From Methylacidiphilum kamchatkense Kam1 (lineage in GTDB: Bacteria; Verrucomicrobiota; Verrucomicrobiia; Methylacidiphilales; Methylacidiphilaceae): a DNA stretch of 64,000 bases. The notes below the pieces were generated by a model, which searched no databases, was not told where the DNA came from, and saw nothing but the letters and a program-made list of their open reading frames with translations. The stretch covers positions 744,001-808,000 of the forward strand of contig NZ_CP037899.1 in the NCBI RefSeq assembly GCF_007475525.1, given 5' to 3'. Position 1 is the first letter of the stretch, and every line of letters starts with the position of its first letter. Positions 18,362 through 26,937 of this stretch are shown piece after piece. A program made the position numbers and the translations under genes.

Positions 18362-18867
18362 AGATTAGGGAGGAAAATGAGGAATTGGTGATTCTTTTCG
18401 AACCGACCGAAAGAGAATTGCTTTTAAGTTCTCTTTTTGAGCTCAGGAAACATTATCAGCAAGAAATTTCGCAACTTCCTGAACCTTTAAAAAAGTTTTG
18501 GTTGGGTGAGCTCAGCCGAGATCCACAGCTTCAGTCTGAATTTGATGACCTCATAGAAGATTTATCATCCGAAAGAATCGAGTTGCGTTCGGAAAGACTT
18601 CGTTTGTTAGAAAAATGGCTTTCTAGGGAAAGCCCCTTACGTAATCCATCCAAAGGATATTTGCGGATTGCTAAAAAGGATATCGATCAATTTTTATGCC
18701 TATTAAATGATCGCCGATTAACTCTAGCTATAATCCATGGAATCACTGAGGAACAAATGGACTGGGATCCATTTTTAATCAAATCCAAGCCCTTGCAGCA
18801 AGCAATTTGGGAAATTCATTTTTTAGCTTATCTTCAAGAAAATTGTATTTCGTATTTAATGGGTTAA
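18358..18867 (+). CDS. DUF2017-like protein coupled to clpS
   Basis: 169 residues, starting with GTG inside the clpS stop (GTGA overlap), so translation is probably coupled. It is alpha-helical and acidic, with EPTERELLLSSLFELRKHYQQEI near the N-terminus. The pattern resembles DUF2017, a family known mostly beside clpS in actinobacteria. The role is unknown; the pairing suggests a part in adaptor-dependent proteolysis. The family call rests on context plus general resemblance. Confidence 0.6.
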   Translation: MKIREENEELVILFEPTERELLLSSLFELRKHYQQEISQLPEPLKKFWLGELSRDPQLQSEFDDLIEDLSSERIELRSERLRLLEKWLSRESPLRNPSKGYLRIAKKDIDQFLCLLNDRRLTLAIIHGITEEQMDWDPFLIKSKPLQQAIWEIHFLAYLQENCISYLMG

Positions 18868-18888
18868 CGGTGGAATGGTTCTTGAAAA

Positions 18889-21348
18889 TTATTTAGGAAG
18901 ACAAGGTGAAAGATTCCAAATGGTTGTGGCATATTGCTTAATGGAGCGGTCACTAGAAAACCAACCCACCGAGGCCGTGTTGATAATAGCTTTTGAAACC
19001 CATGTTTTTTGGTCTTTGTATTCTTGATCCACCTTCGATTGGGTTTCTTTGTAGGAATGAAAATCAGCTAAAACATAAAAAGGATCCCCTCCGTCAATTA
19101 GACTATGAACGATAGGATGAAGCACAGAGGGGGGTTCCATGGGCGTAAATTCTCCACTTCCTAACCAATCCAATAGATATTTAATTTCTGGATCTGTCTC
19201 ATAAATTTTTCTTGAAGAATACCCGGCAGCAGCTAATTGAGCAATCTCTTCAGCTTTAAGACCAAAGATGAAAATATTTTCTTCTCCAACTGCTTCTCGA
19301 ATTTCAATATTTGCTCCATCCAGTGTCCCAACTGTCAGAGCTCCATTTAAGGCAAGTTTCATGTTTCCTGTTCCAGAAGCTTCTTTGCCTGCTGTCGATA
19401 TTTGTTCGGAAACATCAGCTGCAGGAATAATTTTGCATGCTGACCAAATACCGTAGTTAGGAACGAAATAGACTCTAATTTTTTTATTCGCCCGGGGGTC
19501 GTTGTTAATTTTATAGCTAACGGCATTGATCCCTTTGATGATGCACTTGGCAAGATCGTATCCTGGAGCGGCTTTCCCAGCAATAAGAAAAACTCGTGGA
19601 TGGATATCCAGATTAGGATTATCTAGTATCCTACGGTAAAGAGAAAGAATATGTAGTAAATTGAGATGTTGCCTTTTATATTCATGAATTCGTTTAATCT
19701 GAACATCGAAAATAGCATCTGGATCCAGAATAAAATTGTAGCGGCTTTTCAGCAAGTTTGCCAATTCTATTTTATTGGCTTGCTTGACTAGTTTGTACTC
19801 TTCTTGAAACTCAGGATCCGAAACAAAGGCTTTAAGCGCCTTTAGTTTTTCTAAATCGGCGGGCCAATCGTCTCCTATAGCTTTAGTGATAAGGTTAGAA
19901 AGCCTGGGGTTGGAGGCTAATAACCAGAGTCGTGGGGTGATGCCATTGGTCACATTTCGGAATTTCTGTGGAAACAAAAGATAAAAAGGGTGGAAAAGAC
20001 TTTTTTTAAGCAACTCACTGTGAAGGGAGGATACCCCATTGATAGAATAACTCCCACAAATTGCTAGATTAGCCATTCGGACAAGCTTTGGATAGGTTTC
20101 TTCGATGATTGATATCTGACGGATAATTTTGTCTCTTTCTGGTAGGTCTATGGGAACATTATCCAAAAGATGCTTGTTGATTTCATAAATAATTAGAAGA
20201 TGTCTAGGTAATACTCTCTCAAAGAGTGGAACAGACCATTTTTCTAGAGCTTCAGGCAATAAAGTATGGTTGGTATAAGCAAAGCTTTGAGATACCAGCT
20301 TCCAAGCTTGATCCCATGGTAAGTTGTGTTCATCAAGAAAAATACGCATTAGCTCCGCAACGGCAATAGAAGGATGGGTATCATTAAGATGAATTACCAC
20401 TTTTGAAGGAAAGTCGTTGAAATTAGAATGCTCCTTCAAAAATCTTCGGACGATATCATGGAGAGAGCAGGAAACAAAAAAATACTGTTGAATTAAACGT
20501 AACTCTCTACCAATCTCTGTTTTGTCATTGGGATAGAGAACTTTGGAGATCGACTCGCAAAAGTTTTTTTCTGCAACCGCTTCAAAATATCCACCACGGT
20601 TGAAAGCTTCCAGATCGAACTCAACGGTAGATTTTGATCTCCATAAGCGTAAGACATTAACAACAGGACTATTATAACCAGGTATGAGATAATCATACGG
20701 GACTCCTAAAATATCCTTTCCCCCCACCCATACAGGCTTATGCCCGTTCCAATCTATATTTCCATAGAGTCTGATAACTTGAGATAATCGTGGCCGAATA
20801 ATCTCCCACGGAACTCCAAATCTTGTCCAGTCATCGGGTCTTTCTACTTGATAGCCATTGATGATTTCTTGATGAAAGAGCCCGAATTCATAGTGTAGAC
20901 CATACCCAAAGGCCGGGTAACGCAAAGTCGATAAACTATCAAGGAAACAAGCGGCAAGCCTTCCTAATCCCCCATTCCCTAGACCTATTTGAGGTTCTTC
21001 TTCAAAGATTTGATCTATATCTAGTCCAAGTCCGATTAAAGCTTTCTTGGTTTGTTCCACAATCCCAAGGTTGATTAGATTTTGATGCAAAAGCCTGCCC
21101 AAAAAATACTCTAGTGATAAAAAATAAAGCCTTTTTACCTTCTCTATCTTCTGCGTTCTGTAGGCAGCAAGAAATCGATCAACAATATGATCTTGACACA
21201 TCATGGCTGTTGAAATCCACCAATCAAAAGGAGTTGCTGTGTCAGGAGATCGAGCCAGACTGAGCCTAAGGTGAGTAAGGATGGATTCTCGTATGCCTTC
21301 AGGAGTAGTATCTGTGGCAAATCTCCATTGCCCATTATGAGAGGTCAT
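18889..21348 (-). CDS. glgP: Glycogen/alpha-glucan phosphorylase
   Basis: 819 residues, full length for the family. It splits terminal glucose from glycogen with phosphate to give glucose-1-phosphate. The pyridoxal-phosphate lysine lies in EASGTGNMKLALNGALT near the C-terminal third, and the glycine-rich GNGGLGRLAACFLDSL is in the N-terminal domain. It converges on DUF2017 with a 21-base gap. No other glycogen gene is adjacent. Confidence 0.96.
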   Translation of the reverse strand: MTSHNGQWRFATDTTPEGIRESILTHLRLSLARSPDTATPFDWWISTAMMCQDHIVDRFLAAYRTQKIEKVKRLYFLSLEYFLGRLLHQNLINLGIVEQTKKALIGLGLDIDQIFEEEPQIGLGNGGLGRLAACFLDSLSTLRYPAFGYGLHYEFGLFHQEIINGYQVERPDDWTRFGVPWEIIRPRLSQVIRLYGNIDWNGHKPVWVGGKDILGVPYDYLIPGYNSPVVNVLRLWRSKSTVEFDLEAFNRGGYFEAVAEKNFCESISKVLYPNDKTEIGRELRLIQQYFFVSCSLHDIVRRFLKEHSNFNDFPSKVVIHLNDTHPSIAVAELMRIFLDEHNLPWDQAWKLVSQSFAYTNHTLLPEALEKWSVPLFERVLPRHLLIIYEINKHLLDNVPIDLPERDKIIRQISIIEETYPKLVRMANLAICGSYSINGVSSLHSELLKKSLFHPFYLLFPQKFRNVTNGITPRLWLLASNPRLSNLITKAIGDDWPADLEKLKALKAFVSDPEFQEEYKLVKQANKIELANLLKSRYNFILDPDAIFDVQIKRIHEYKRQHLNLLHILSLYRRILDNPNLDIHPRVFLIAGKAAPGYDLAKCIIKGINAVSYKINNDPRANKKIRVYFVPNYGIWSACKIIPAADVSEQISTAGKEASGTGNMKLALNGALTVGTLDGANIEIREAVGEENIFIFGLKAEEIAQLAAAGYSSRKIYETDPEIKYLLDWLGSGEFTPMEPPSVLHPIVHSLIDGGDPFYVLADFHSYKETQSKVDQEYKDQKTWVSKAIINTASVGWFSSDRSIKQYATTIWNLSPCLPK

Positions 21349-21632
21349 CGTAAAAAAATATTTTCTGAAGAGTTGCTTTTAAATTTCAATAAAATAAATT
21401 AATAATTTTTTAAAATATTCAAAAGTTTTCTTTTTGGATTCTTTCTTCTATTGAATTTTTTTCCCTGTTTACATCAGGTTGTAAATTTTTTTTCTATGAT
21501 TTCAAAATCAAGAAAAATAGACATAACATAAGTAATATATTTATTAAAAAAAATAATCAGATATTTTTGTTATTTTGTCCTTTCTTTTTATACATTGTTT
21601 TAACAAGAATGATTGAATTATTATTTATTGTT

Positions 21633-22975
21633 ATGGGTAAAACAGAAAACTTTTTCGAAAGAAAGCCTGAACCACCTCCTATCCCAGTTGAAGAGTATCG
21701 TGGAAATGGCCATAAATCGGCCGCTTCTGGGTTTATAAAAGAAGAAAAAAGGTCTTTTCAAAAAGAGGAACTAAAAAAATATTGTTTTTGGTTATCGGAT
21801 TTTGTCTTTTCGTTCTGACAGTATCTTTCTTGATTTATATTTTTACGAAGCCTTATCCGGGGTCTACGACAAACGATGAGATAAATTCTTCTGAGATCGC
21901 CTATTCAAAATACCTTTTCTGGAATGAACAGATAAGTCGCTACATGCAGTCTAATATTACTCCTTTTCAACCTCTTAAGGAGTTTAATCGGCCAAATTTC
22001 TGGCAAATCTATCATGATTTGCCTAACGGCAAAGCTGTGAAAGCTGCATTGTTGAGGCATCTTCCGGCTGGTGTTGCACTACTTAAAATAGATCCAGTCC
22101 AATTCGAAAGAACAAAGGATTATGTTCAGGTCACTTATAATGTCAGAGTGCTTCCATCCTATACAGAATGGATTATACCTAGGGGCAAGGCCATGCTACC
22201 TGCCTCAAATGAGGATAAAATCCAAAAGAAGCTAGTCCGCCTTGTTCTTTTTACCCATGATTTGCCCCCAGGGTTTATTTATTTTTTTGGAGAAAAGAAA
22301 ATTTTGGCGAAAGCCCAAGAACCTTTTGAATTTTCTTGGACAGTTAAAAGAGCTGTCGTGCAAGGTGGGCTATGGCGCATTCTTGAGGTGGCACCGACTC
22401 CATTTGAAGGGCCGGAAAGCCTTTTGCAACCATTTCAAAAATCCATTGAAGCTGAAGAGCTTTATTCGGTTAAATCCGATCCGGTTATGAATCAATTGAT
22501 GCAAGAACAGGATCAGAGCTGGCAGGCTTTTTTTGCAAGAATTAATCAGATTCGTGATCAAGTGATCGATTATCGCAATCAGCTTATAAAGGATATTCCA
22601 GGGGTTCCTCAAATGGGTAAGCCTTTTGCTTCAGGTTCAGGTACTCCGACTACGACACTTGAGGGTGCCGGAATTGGTCTTTTGGGAGGGGCACTTATTG
22701 GAGGATTGGCGGGTGGAGGTCTGGGTGCAGGCATTGGAGCTGGTCTGGGACTGTTAGGTGGAGGGCTTGGTGGTTATCTGTATAGTCATGAACGAAGAAA
22801 AAGCATCTATAGAAGAAAGCTTGCTGAACGAAGGGAAAAAATTAGAGAAGTGAATGAAAAGGTTGAAGCCTATAGAGATAAATTAGTCAAGGAATATGAA
22901 GAAGAGTTAAAAGAAAAAATTCAAGCAAGGCAGGCTCAATATCAAGGGATATCTAATAGCTCTCCAAAATTTTAG
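21633..22975 (+). CDS. Membrane protein with glycine zipper and coiled coil, frame broken at an A7 run
   Basis: Two overlapping frames make one sensible protein. From ATG 21633 a cytoplasmic Pro/Lys-rich segment (MGKTENFFERKPEPPPIP) runs to LKK at an A7 run (21773-21779). One extra base there, or a -1 slip, continues into a membrane helix (FLVIGFCLFVLTVSFLIYIF) and the rest, giving 447 residues. Later come a soluble domain, a glycine zipper (GGALIGGLAGGGLGAG) near the C-terminal third, and a charged coiled coil (KLAERREKIREVNEKVEAYR). I do not recognise the family. The protein is probably anchored in the inner membrane. Confidence 0.65.
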
Positions 22976-23732
22976 AAAGCTGTAAGTTAGACAAAAATTC
23001 CACTCGATTCGTTTAGAAGGCCTCAAGCTGATTGATTGTACCAATCTATTCTCTTTTCTCTAAAAAGGAAAGCTTCATAAGTATAGAGGAGCAGCCGCAA
23101 AAGCCTTGGGCCTTTTCATCCCTAGCCTGGGAGGGGATGGAAAACAGAAAACAGGGTGGTTGCCAAACAGACCATGCAACCTTCAACACTTTGATTGGGC
23201 GAAATTGTGTCCAGAGTGGTTTTCTGCTGCGGATAGTATGAACCGTTGGATGATTGGCTACGGCCTCCTCTTCGACTACGACTAGAAAGGGGACTTGGAT
23301 TGGCAAAAGCAAGCTAGGCAAACTTTATTGCTATAGGCCAGAATGGATATAATCAAGAACATGTTCCAGATGGCGATCATTGACGGCGGCGTTTTAGAAT
23401 TTTGCTTTGTAGGTCTAAAGAATCTGGTCCCTGAGTTCCATGATTTTGAACCTGTGGAGATGAGGACTCTGGCGCGCGTGTAACCAGCCATAGCAAAACA
23501 GGAAGTTAGCTTTATACCTGTTTAGGCTGAGTTAAGGAGGCCAGGAGAAAACTGAAAACATCAGGCTCACCTACCTATGTGGTGGCCAATTTGAAAGCAT
23601 CCATTTGCATATGGCTGTTCCTCATTCATCCTGGAGAAGGTGTTCCTGTTTTAATCTGGAGAGCTAAGTAAAAATTATTTTCTTTTTTTATCACTTTTTA
23701 TAGATTTAAACTAATCTTTTCATCATTTTATT
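22976..23732. other. Gene-poor interval with decayed coding-like sequence
   Basis: About 760 bases before tRNA-Leu. Open frames of 69-91 codons occur on both strands (near 23032-23491) but none has a ribosome binding site, and none matches a family I know. The local GC is higher than usual and codon-like signals change frame, which fits a decayed mobile or foreign gene. Nothing else is supported. Confidence 0.35.
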
Positions 23733-23815
23733 GCGCTCGTGGCGGAATTGGCAGACGCGCTAGATTCAGGTTCTAGTGGGTATCCCCCATGGGAGTTCAA
23801 ATCTCCCCGAGCGCA
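23733..23815 (+). tRNA. tRNA-Leu (anticodon CAG)
   Basis: Acceptor GCGCTCG (23733-23739) pairs with CGAGCGC (23808-23814), with A as discriminator. The anticodon arm CTAGA/TCTAG encloses TTCAGGT, so the anticodon is CAG. A long variable arm and the T-arm GTTCAAATC fit a class II tRNA. The 3' CCA is not encoded. Confidence 0.95.
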
Positions 23816-24552
23816 CAACCCATGGTTTTTTGCTATTTTAAAATTATTCAAAAGTTTCTCCACAATGGTTTGTGGAATAATGGAGTGTCAATCTTTTTAG
23901 CTTTGATCTGTAAATTGCTTCTTTCTTTTTCTCTATTTGCTGACTATAGATGCAATGCTTTAAAGAGCGCTGGCTTAAGAAAGCAAAGGGGAAGATCTTT
24001 AAATGAGTGCTATTGGTTTTATTGGTAGTAATCTATAGATCTGACATTTCTTTTTGTGTGCTAATCTTTGCTAGATTCTCTGTAGTGGCTCATAATAATG
24101 AAACGGTGGGATCTTGAGAGGTTGGGATTAATGGGGTCTGATCTTTATAAACGTAAGATGGTTTTTTTTCACATTCATTTTCAGGCGATTAGACAATCTT
24201 CTCATTGCTATGTGCATTTATTTTTCTGTTGCAATAGGCAGGAATGGATTTTCTTGTCCTATCGTTCACTCATGAGGTTCAAATAGAGGCTCAACATCGC
24301 AATAGGCATTACTTAAAATCAAAAAGAATCTCGTTTAGCTGCCATTATATAGCTTCTAGTGCTTCTTCTATTATTTAGTTGGGATGGGAAGCTCTGTTGG
24401 AAGAAGAAAAAAAGCTATAGCAATGAGAAGAGCAGACGATGGGGCTATGGTTGTGGAGAGATTATTTCTACAAAGATAAAATCAACAAAGTTTTTTACGA
24501 AAAAAGATCAGATAAATTAAAAAAAGAAAAGTTAAAAAAGAACGTAGGTGCG
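23816..24552. other. Gene-poor interval
   Basis: About 740 bases between tRNA-Leu and IS copy 2. Only short open frames of 62-79 codons occur, without start signals or recognisable products. I see no RNA gene or repeat. The IS inserted at its right border. Confidence 0.4.
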
Positions 24553-24582
24553 CTTTCAATTATAGCGCGGCGCGGGAATACC

Positions 24583-24600
24583 CATCCCCTTCAGGGGATG
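24583..24600. repeat. Left-end subterminal hairpin of IS copy 2
   Basis: Same 7-bp hairpin (CATCCCC / GGGGATG) as in copy 1. Confidence 0.6.
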
Positions 24601-24612
24601 TGATGAAAGCGC

Positions 24613-25023
24613 CTATTTACCTTGGCATTCATGTATGTATCGTCGGATAACCTCTGCTGACACGCTTCCCGCCGTACCCACATAGTACGCCTGCGTCCAA
24701 AGCTGCTCTCGTCCGCATGCCTTTTTGAGCCAGGGAAATTGCTCACGCAACTTCCTCGACGTATAGCCTTTCAGCAGGCCCACGATGGTGGCTGGCGCCC
24801 ATCGAGGCGGCGCGGATACGAAGCAATGCACATGGTCGATGTCCATTTCCATGGCCAGAAGTGTAAATCCGTGTTGGACGCAACACTCCGCGATGAATCT
24901 CTTGCAGGCGCTCTCCACCTTGCCGGTGAGCACTTTCCGACGATACTTCGGAATCCATACGAAGTGGTACGCAATTTGATAGTGCGTCCATCTGGTTTTT
25001 CCGGTTTGCAATGTATCGCTCAT
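24613..25023 (-). CDS. tnpA: IS200/IS605 Y1 transposase TnpA, copy 2
   Basis: 136 residues, identical in translation to the first copy, with H64-V65-H66 and Y129 intact. Start taken at 25023 for the same reasons. It diverges from tnpB by 18 bases. Confidence 0.9.
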   Translation of the reverse strand: MSDTLQTGKTRWTHYQIAYHFVWIPKYRRKVLTGKVESACKRFIAECCVQHGFTLLAMEMDIDHVHCFVSAPPRWAPATIVGLLKGYTSRKLREQFPWLKKACGREQLWTQAYYVGTAGSVSAEVIRRYIHECQGK

Positions 25024-25041
25024 GTACCTAGAATAACAGGC

Positions 25042-26322
25042 ATGGAACGGGTACGCATCCTGTCTCTCAAGGGAATTTCCAGGCGTTTGCAAGCCCTCAT
25101 CCGGGATGGGCAGGCGGAGTCTGCTCGCGTCTGGACCCTGTGCCGGGACATGCACCTTGCGGCCAGACAGAAAAACCAACCTTGGCCTGGCAAAAGGGAG
25201 TTTCACGAAGCCACCAGAGGTGGCAAATTCGCCCTGCACTCCCAAAGTGTTCAGCAGGTGTTCCGGGCATTTGACGCGGCGGTACAGTCAACCCGTGAGA
25301 ATCGCAAAGCTGGATGCCGGGAAATCCGCTATCCATACAAGGACAAACGCTTTTACCCGCTGATGTGGCCGGCCCAGGCCATGTGTCTGGAAGAGAAGCG
25401 CATCGTGCTCCCGATGGGGCGCGGGCGTCACTCTTTGGTGCTTCCTCGTCCAGCGTGGCTGGAAAGTCCTCGCGCCTGCAAAATCGTCTGGAATGGTGTT
25501 CACGACGAACTGCATGTCAGCATACCGGAGACTGGTGGACCGCCGGATACCACAGCGCCCGCCGAAAAACACGCCACGGTGGACCTTGGACAAATCCACC
25601 AAGCCGCAGTCGTCACGAATACCGGCGAAGCGCTGGTGGTATCCGGCAGAGGCATCCGTTCCCTCAAGCGGTTGCACAGCAAACAACTGGGCGAAATCCA
25701 GAAAAAGCGAGCCAACTGCCAAAAAGGCTCGCGGCGCTGGCGCAAGCTCGGACGGACACGTGCGAAGCTCACCCTGCGCCATAAACGCCGCGTCCGCGAC
25801 CTGCGCCACAAAGGCACCCGGGCGGTGGTGGACTTCTGCGAGGACCGTGGCATCGAAGCCCTTTTTGTCGGAAACCCGGACGGGGTTCGCCGCAAGCATG
25901 CTGGACGCCACCACAATCAGCGTATGAGCCAGTGGGAGTACGGCAAGGATATCCAGTATCTGGAACAAAAGTCGGAACAAGACCGCATCGCGTGCTTCAC
26001 CGGGAGCGAAAGAGGTACGTCCAGCCGGTGTCCCGTATGCGGCCATCGCCACAAGCCCAAAGGGCGGATCTGGCGATGCAAAACCTGTGGATTTGAAGGC
26101 CACAGGGATATCGTGGGCGCTGTAAACATGCACCCCATCGCCTTCGGTCAAGGAGTGCCGTTCCCTCAACGCATCACGTATCTACGTCTGGGGAATCTCC
26201 GGCGTAGTAGTAGCCCGGACACGGGCCAACGTTGTCTAGCCGAATCGCAAGCGTCAAGCACCACGCCGGAGACGGCGCGGGTTCCCTCCGGGAGCAGCCC
26301 ACGGCTTGCGATATGTGGTTAG
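25042..26322 (+). CDS. tnpB: TnpB RNA-guided nuclease, copy 2
   Basis: 426 residues, identical to copy 1 except for Leu in place of Pro in the low-complexity tail (TYLRLGN). Catalytic D181 and D356, the VGNPDGV variant at RuvC-II and the four zinc cysteines are unchanged. The substitution lies where the omega-RNA probably overlaps the gene, so it may alter RNA rather than protein function. Confidence 0.87.
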   Translation: MERVRILSLKGISRRLQALIRDGQAESARVWTLCRDMHLAARQKNQPWPGKREFHEATRGGKFALHSQSVQQVFRAFDAAVQSTRENRKAGCREIRYPYKDKRFYPLMWPAQAMCLEEKRIVLPMGRGRHSLVLPRPAWLESPRACKIVWNGVHDELHVSIPETGGPPDTTAPAEKHATVDLGQIHQAAVVTNTGEALVVSGRGIRSLKRLHSKQLGEIQKKRANCQKGSRRWRKLGRTRAKLTLRHKRRVRDLRHKGTRAVVDFCEDRGIEALFVGNPDGVRRKHAGRHHNQRMSQWEYGKDIQYLEQKSEQDRIACFTGSERGTSSRCPVCGHRHKPKGRIWRCKTCGFEGHRDIVGAVNMHPIAFGQGVPFPQRITYLRLGNLRRSSSPDTGQRCLAESQASSTTPETARVPSGSSPRLAICG

Positions 26323-26358
26323 AAGCCCATCCCCTTTAGGGGATATGGGAGTGTCACT
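26183..26358 (+). ncRNA. Probable omega-RNA scaffold, copy 2
   Basis: Equivalent to the 3' end of copy 1. The guide would come from the right flank after 26358 and start GTTTCAAATAGC, so it would differ from that of copy 1. The C to T change at 26189 lies close to the guessed 5' border. Borders are inferred. Confidence 0.35.
26326..26349. repeat. Right-end subterminal hairpin of IS copy 2
   Basis: Same hairpin as at 7473-7496 in copy 1 (ATCCCC / GGGGAT around TTTA). Confidence 0.6.
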
Positions 26359-26416
26359 GTTTCAAATAGCTTTATTGTTTTGAGCAAATCTAACTAGCAA
26401 AGAAACAAGATGGACA

Positions 26417-26797
26417 ATGAAAAATCATTTCTTTGTCAAACAGCTCAATGCTGAAGAATTTTTTGTTGCCCAAGACGGCTCTTTATTGAATGAACTGTTT
26501 CATCCTGACAAAATAGGATTAAGTCTGCCTTTCTCTATTGCCTACGGGAAATTAGAGCCGAGGGAATCAACAAAGCCTCATAGCCTCAGCCAACCAGAAA
26601 TCTACCTTTTTATAAGTGGAGAAGGGATTTTTAAGACAAACAATCAGAGGAGTTATCCAGTAAAAGCTTTAAGTCTTGTTTATGTTCCTCCTGGCTTCAT
26701 TCAATGGATAGAAAATACAGCAGAGAGCCCTCTTTGTTTTTTTTGTATTGTTAGTCCCCCTTGGAAAGCGGAGTGGGAAAAAGAAGAAAGTGTGTGA
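26417..26797 (+). CDS. Cupin-domain protein
   Basis: 126 residues forming one small double-stranded beta-barrel. Cupin motif 1 is seen around TKPHSLSQPEIYLFISGEG and motif 2 around PPGFIQWIENTAES. The usual metal His/Glu set is only partly present: motif 1 has an H and E, while motif 2 has Q in place of its His. It may therefore bind a sugar or other ligand without catalysis. It starts 58 bases after IS copy 2, so the IS could have displaced its promoter. The substrate is unknown. Confidence 0.75.
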   Translation: MKNHFFVKQLNAEEFFVAQDGSLLNELFHPDKIGLSLPFSIAYGKLEPRESTKPHSLSQPEIYLFISGEGIFKTNNQRSYPVKALSLVYVPPGFIQWIENTAESPLCFFCIVSPPWKAEWEKEESV

Positions 26798-26937
26798 AAT
26801 CGCTTTTTGTCTTGAAAAAAAATAAAATCCATAGTATGGCTTTCCTTCCTTTTTCATTTTATTGTTTTTCATCTTTGTTTGGTCTTTAAAATTTCGGAGA
26901 TTCAAAAAAATATTCGGTAGGTTCGTATCTTTTGATA

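Larger units (their letters stand above)
24553..26358 (+). mobile_element. IS200/IS605-type insertion sequence, copy 2
   Basis: Same structure and orientation as the copy at 5700-7505, shifted by 18853 bases. The only difference that reaches a protein is C to T at 26189 (copy 1 position 7336), which changes Pro to Leu in the TnpB tail. The flanks differ: GTGCG on the left and GTTTCAAATAG on the right. Near-identity points to very recent transposition or gene conversion. Confidence 0.9.

Noticed and set aside
26798-26937. Magnesium riboswitch ahead of mgtA
   Set aside because: The 140-base leader is too short and shows no M-box-like text.
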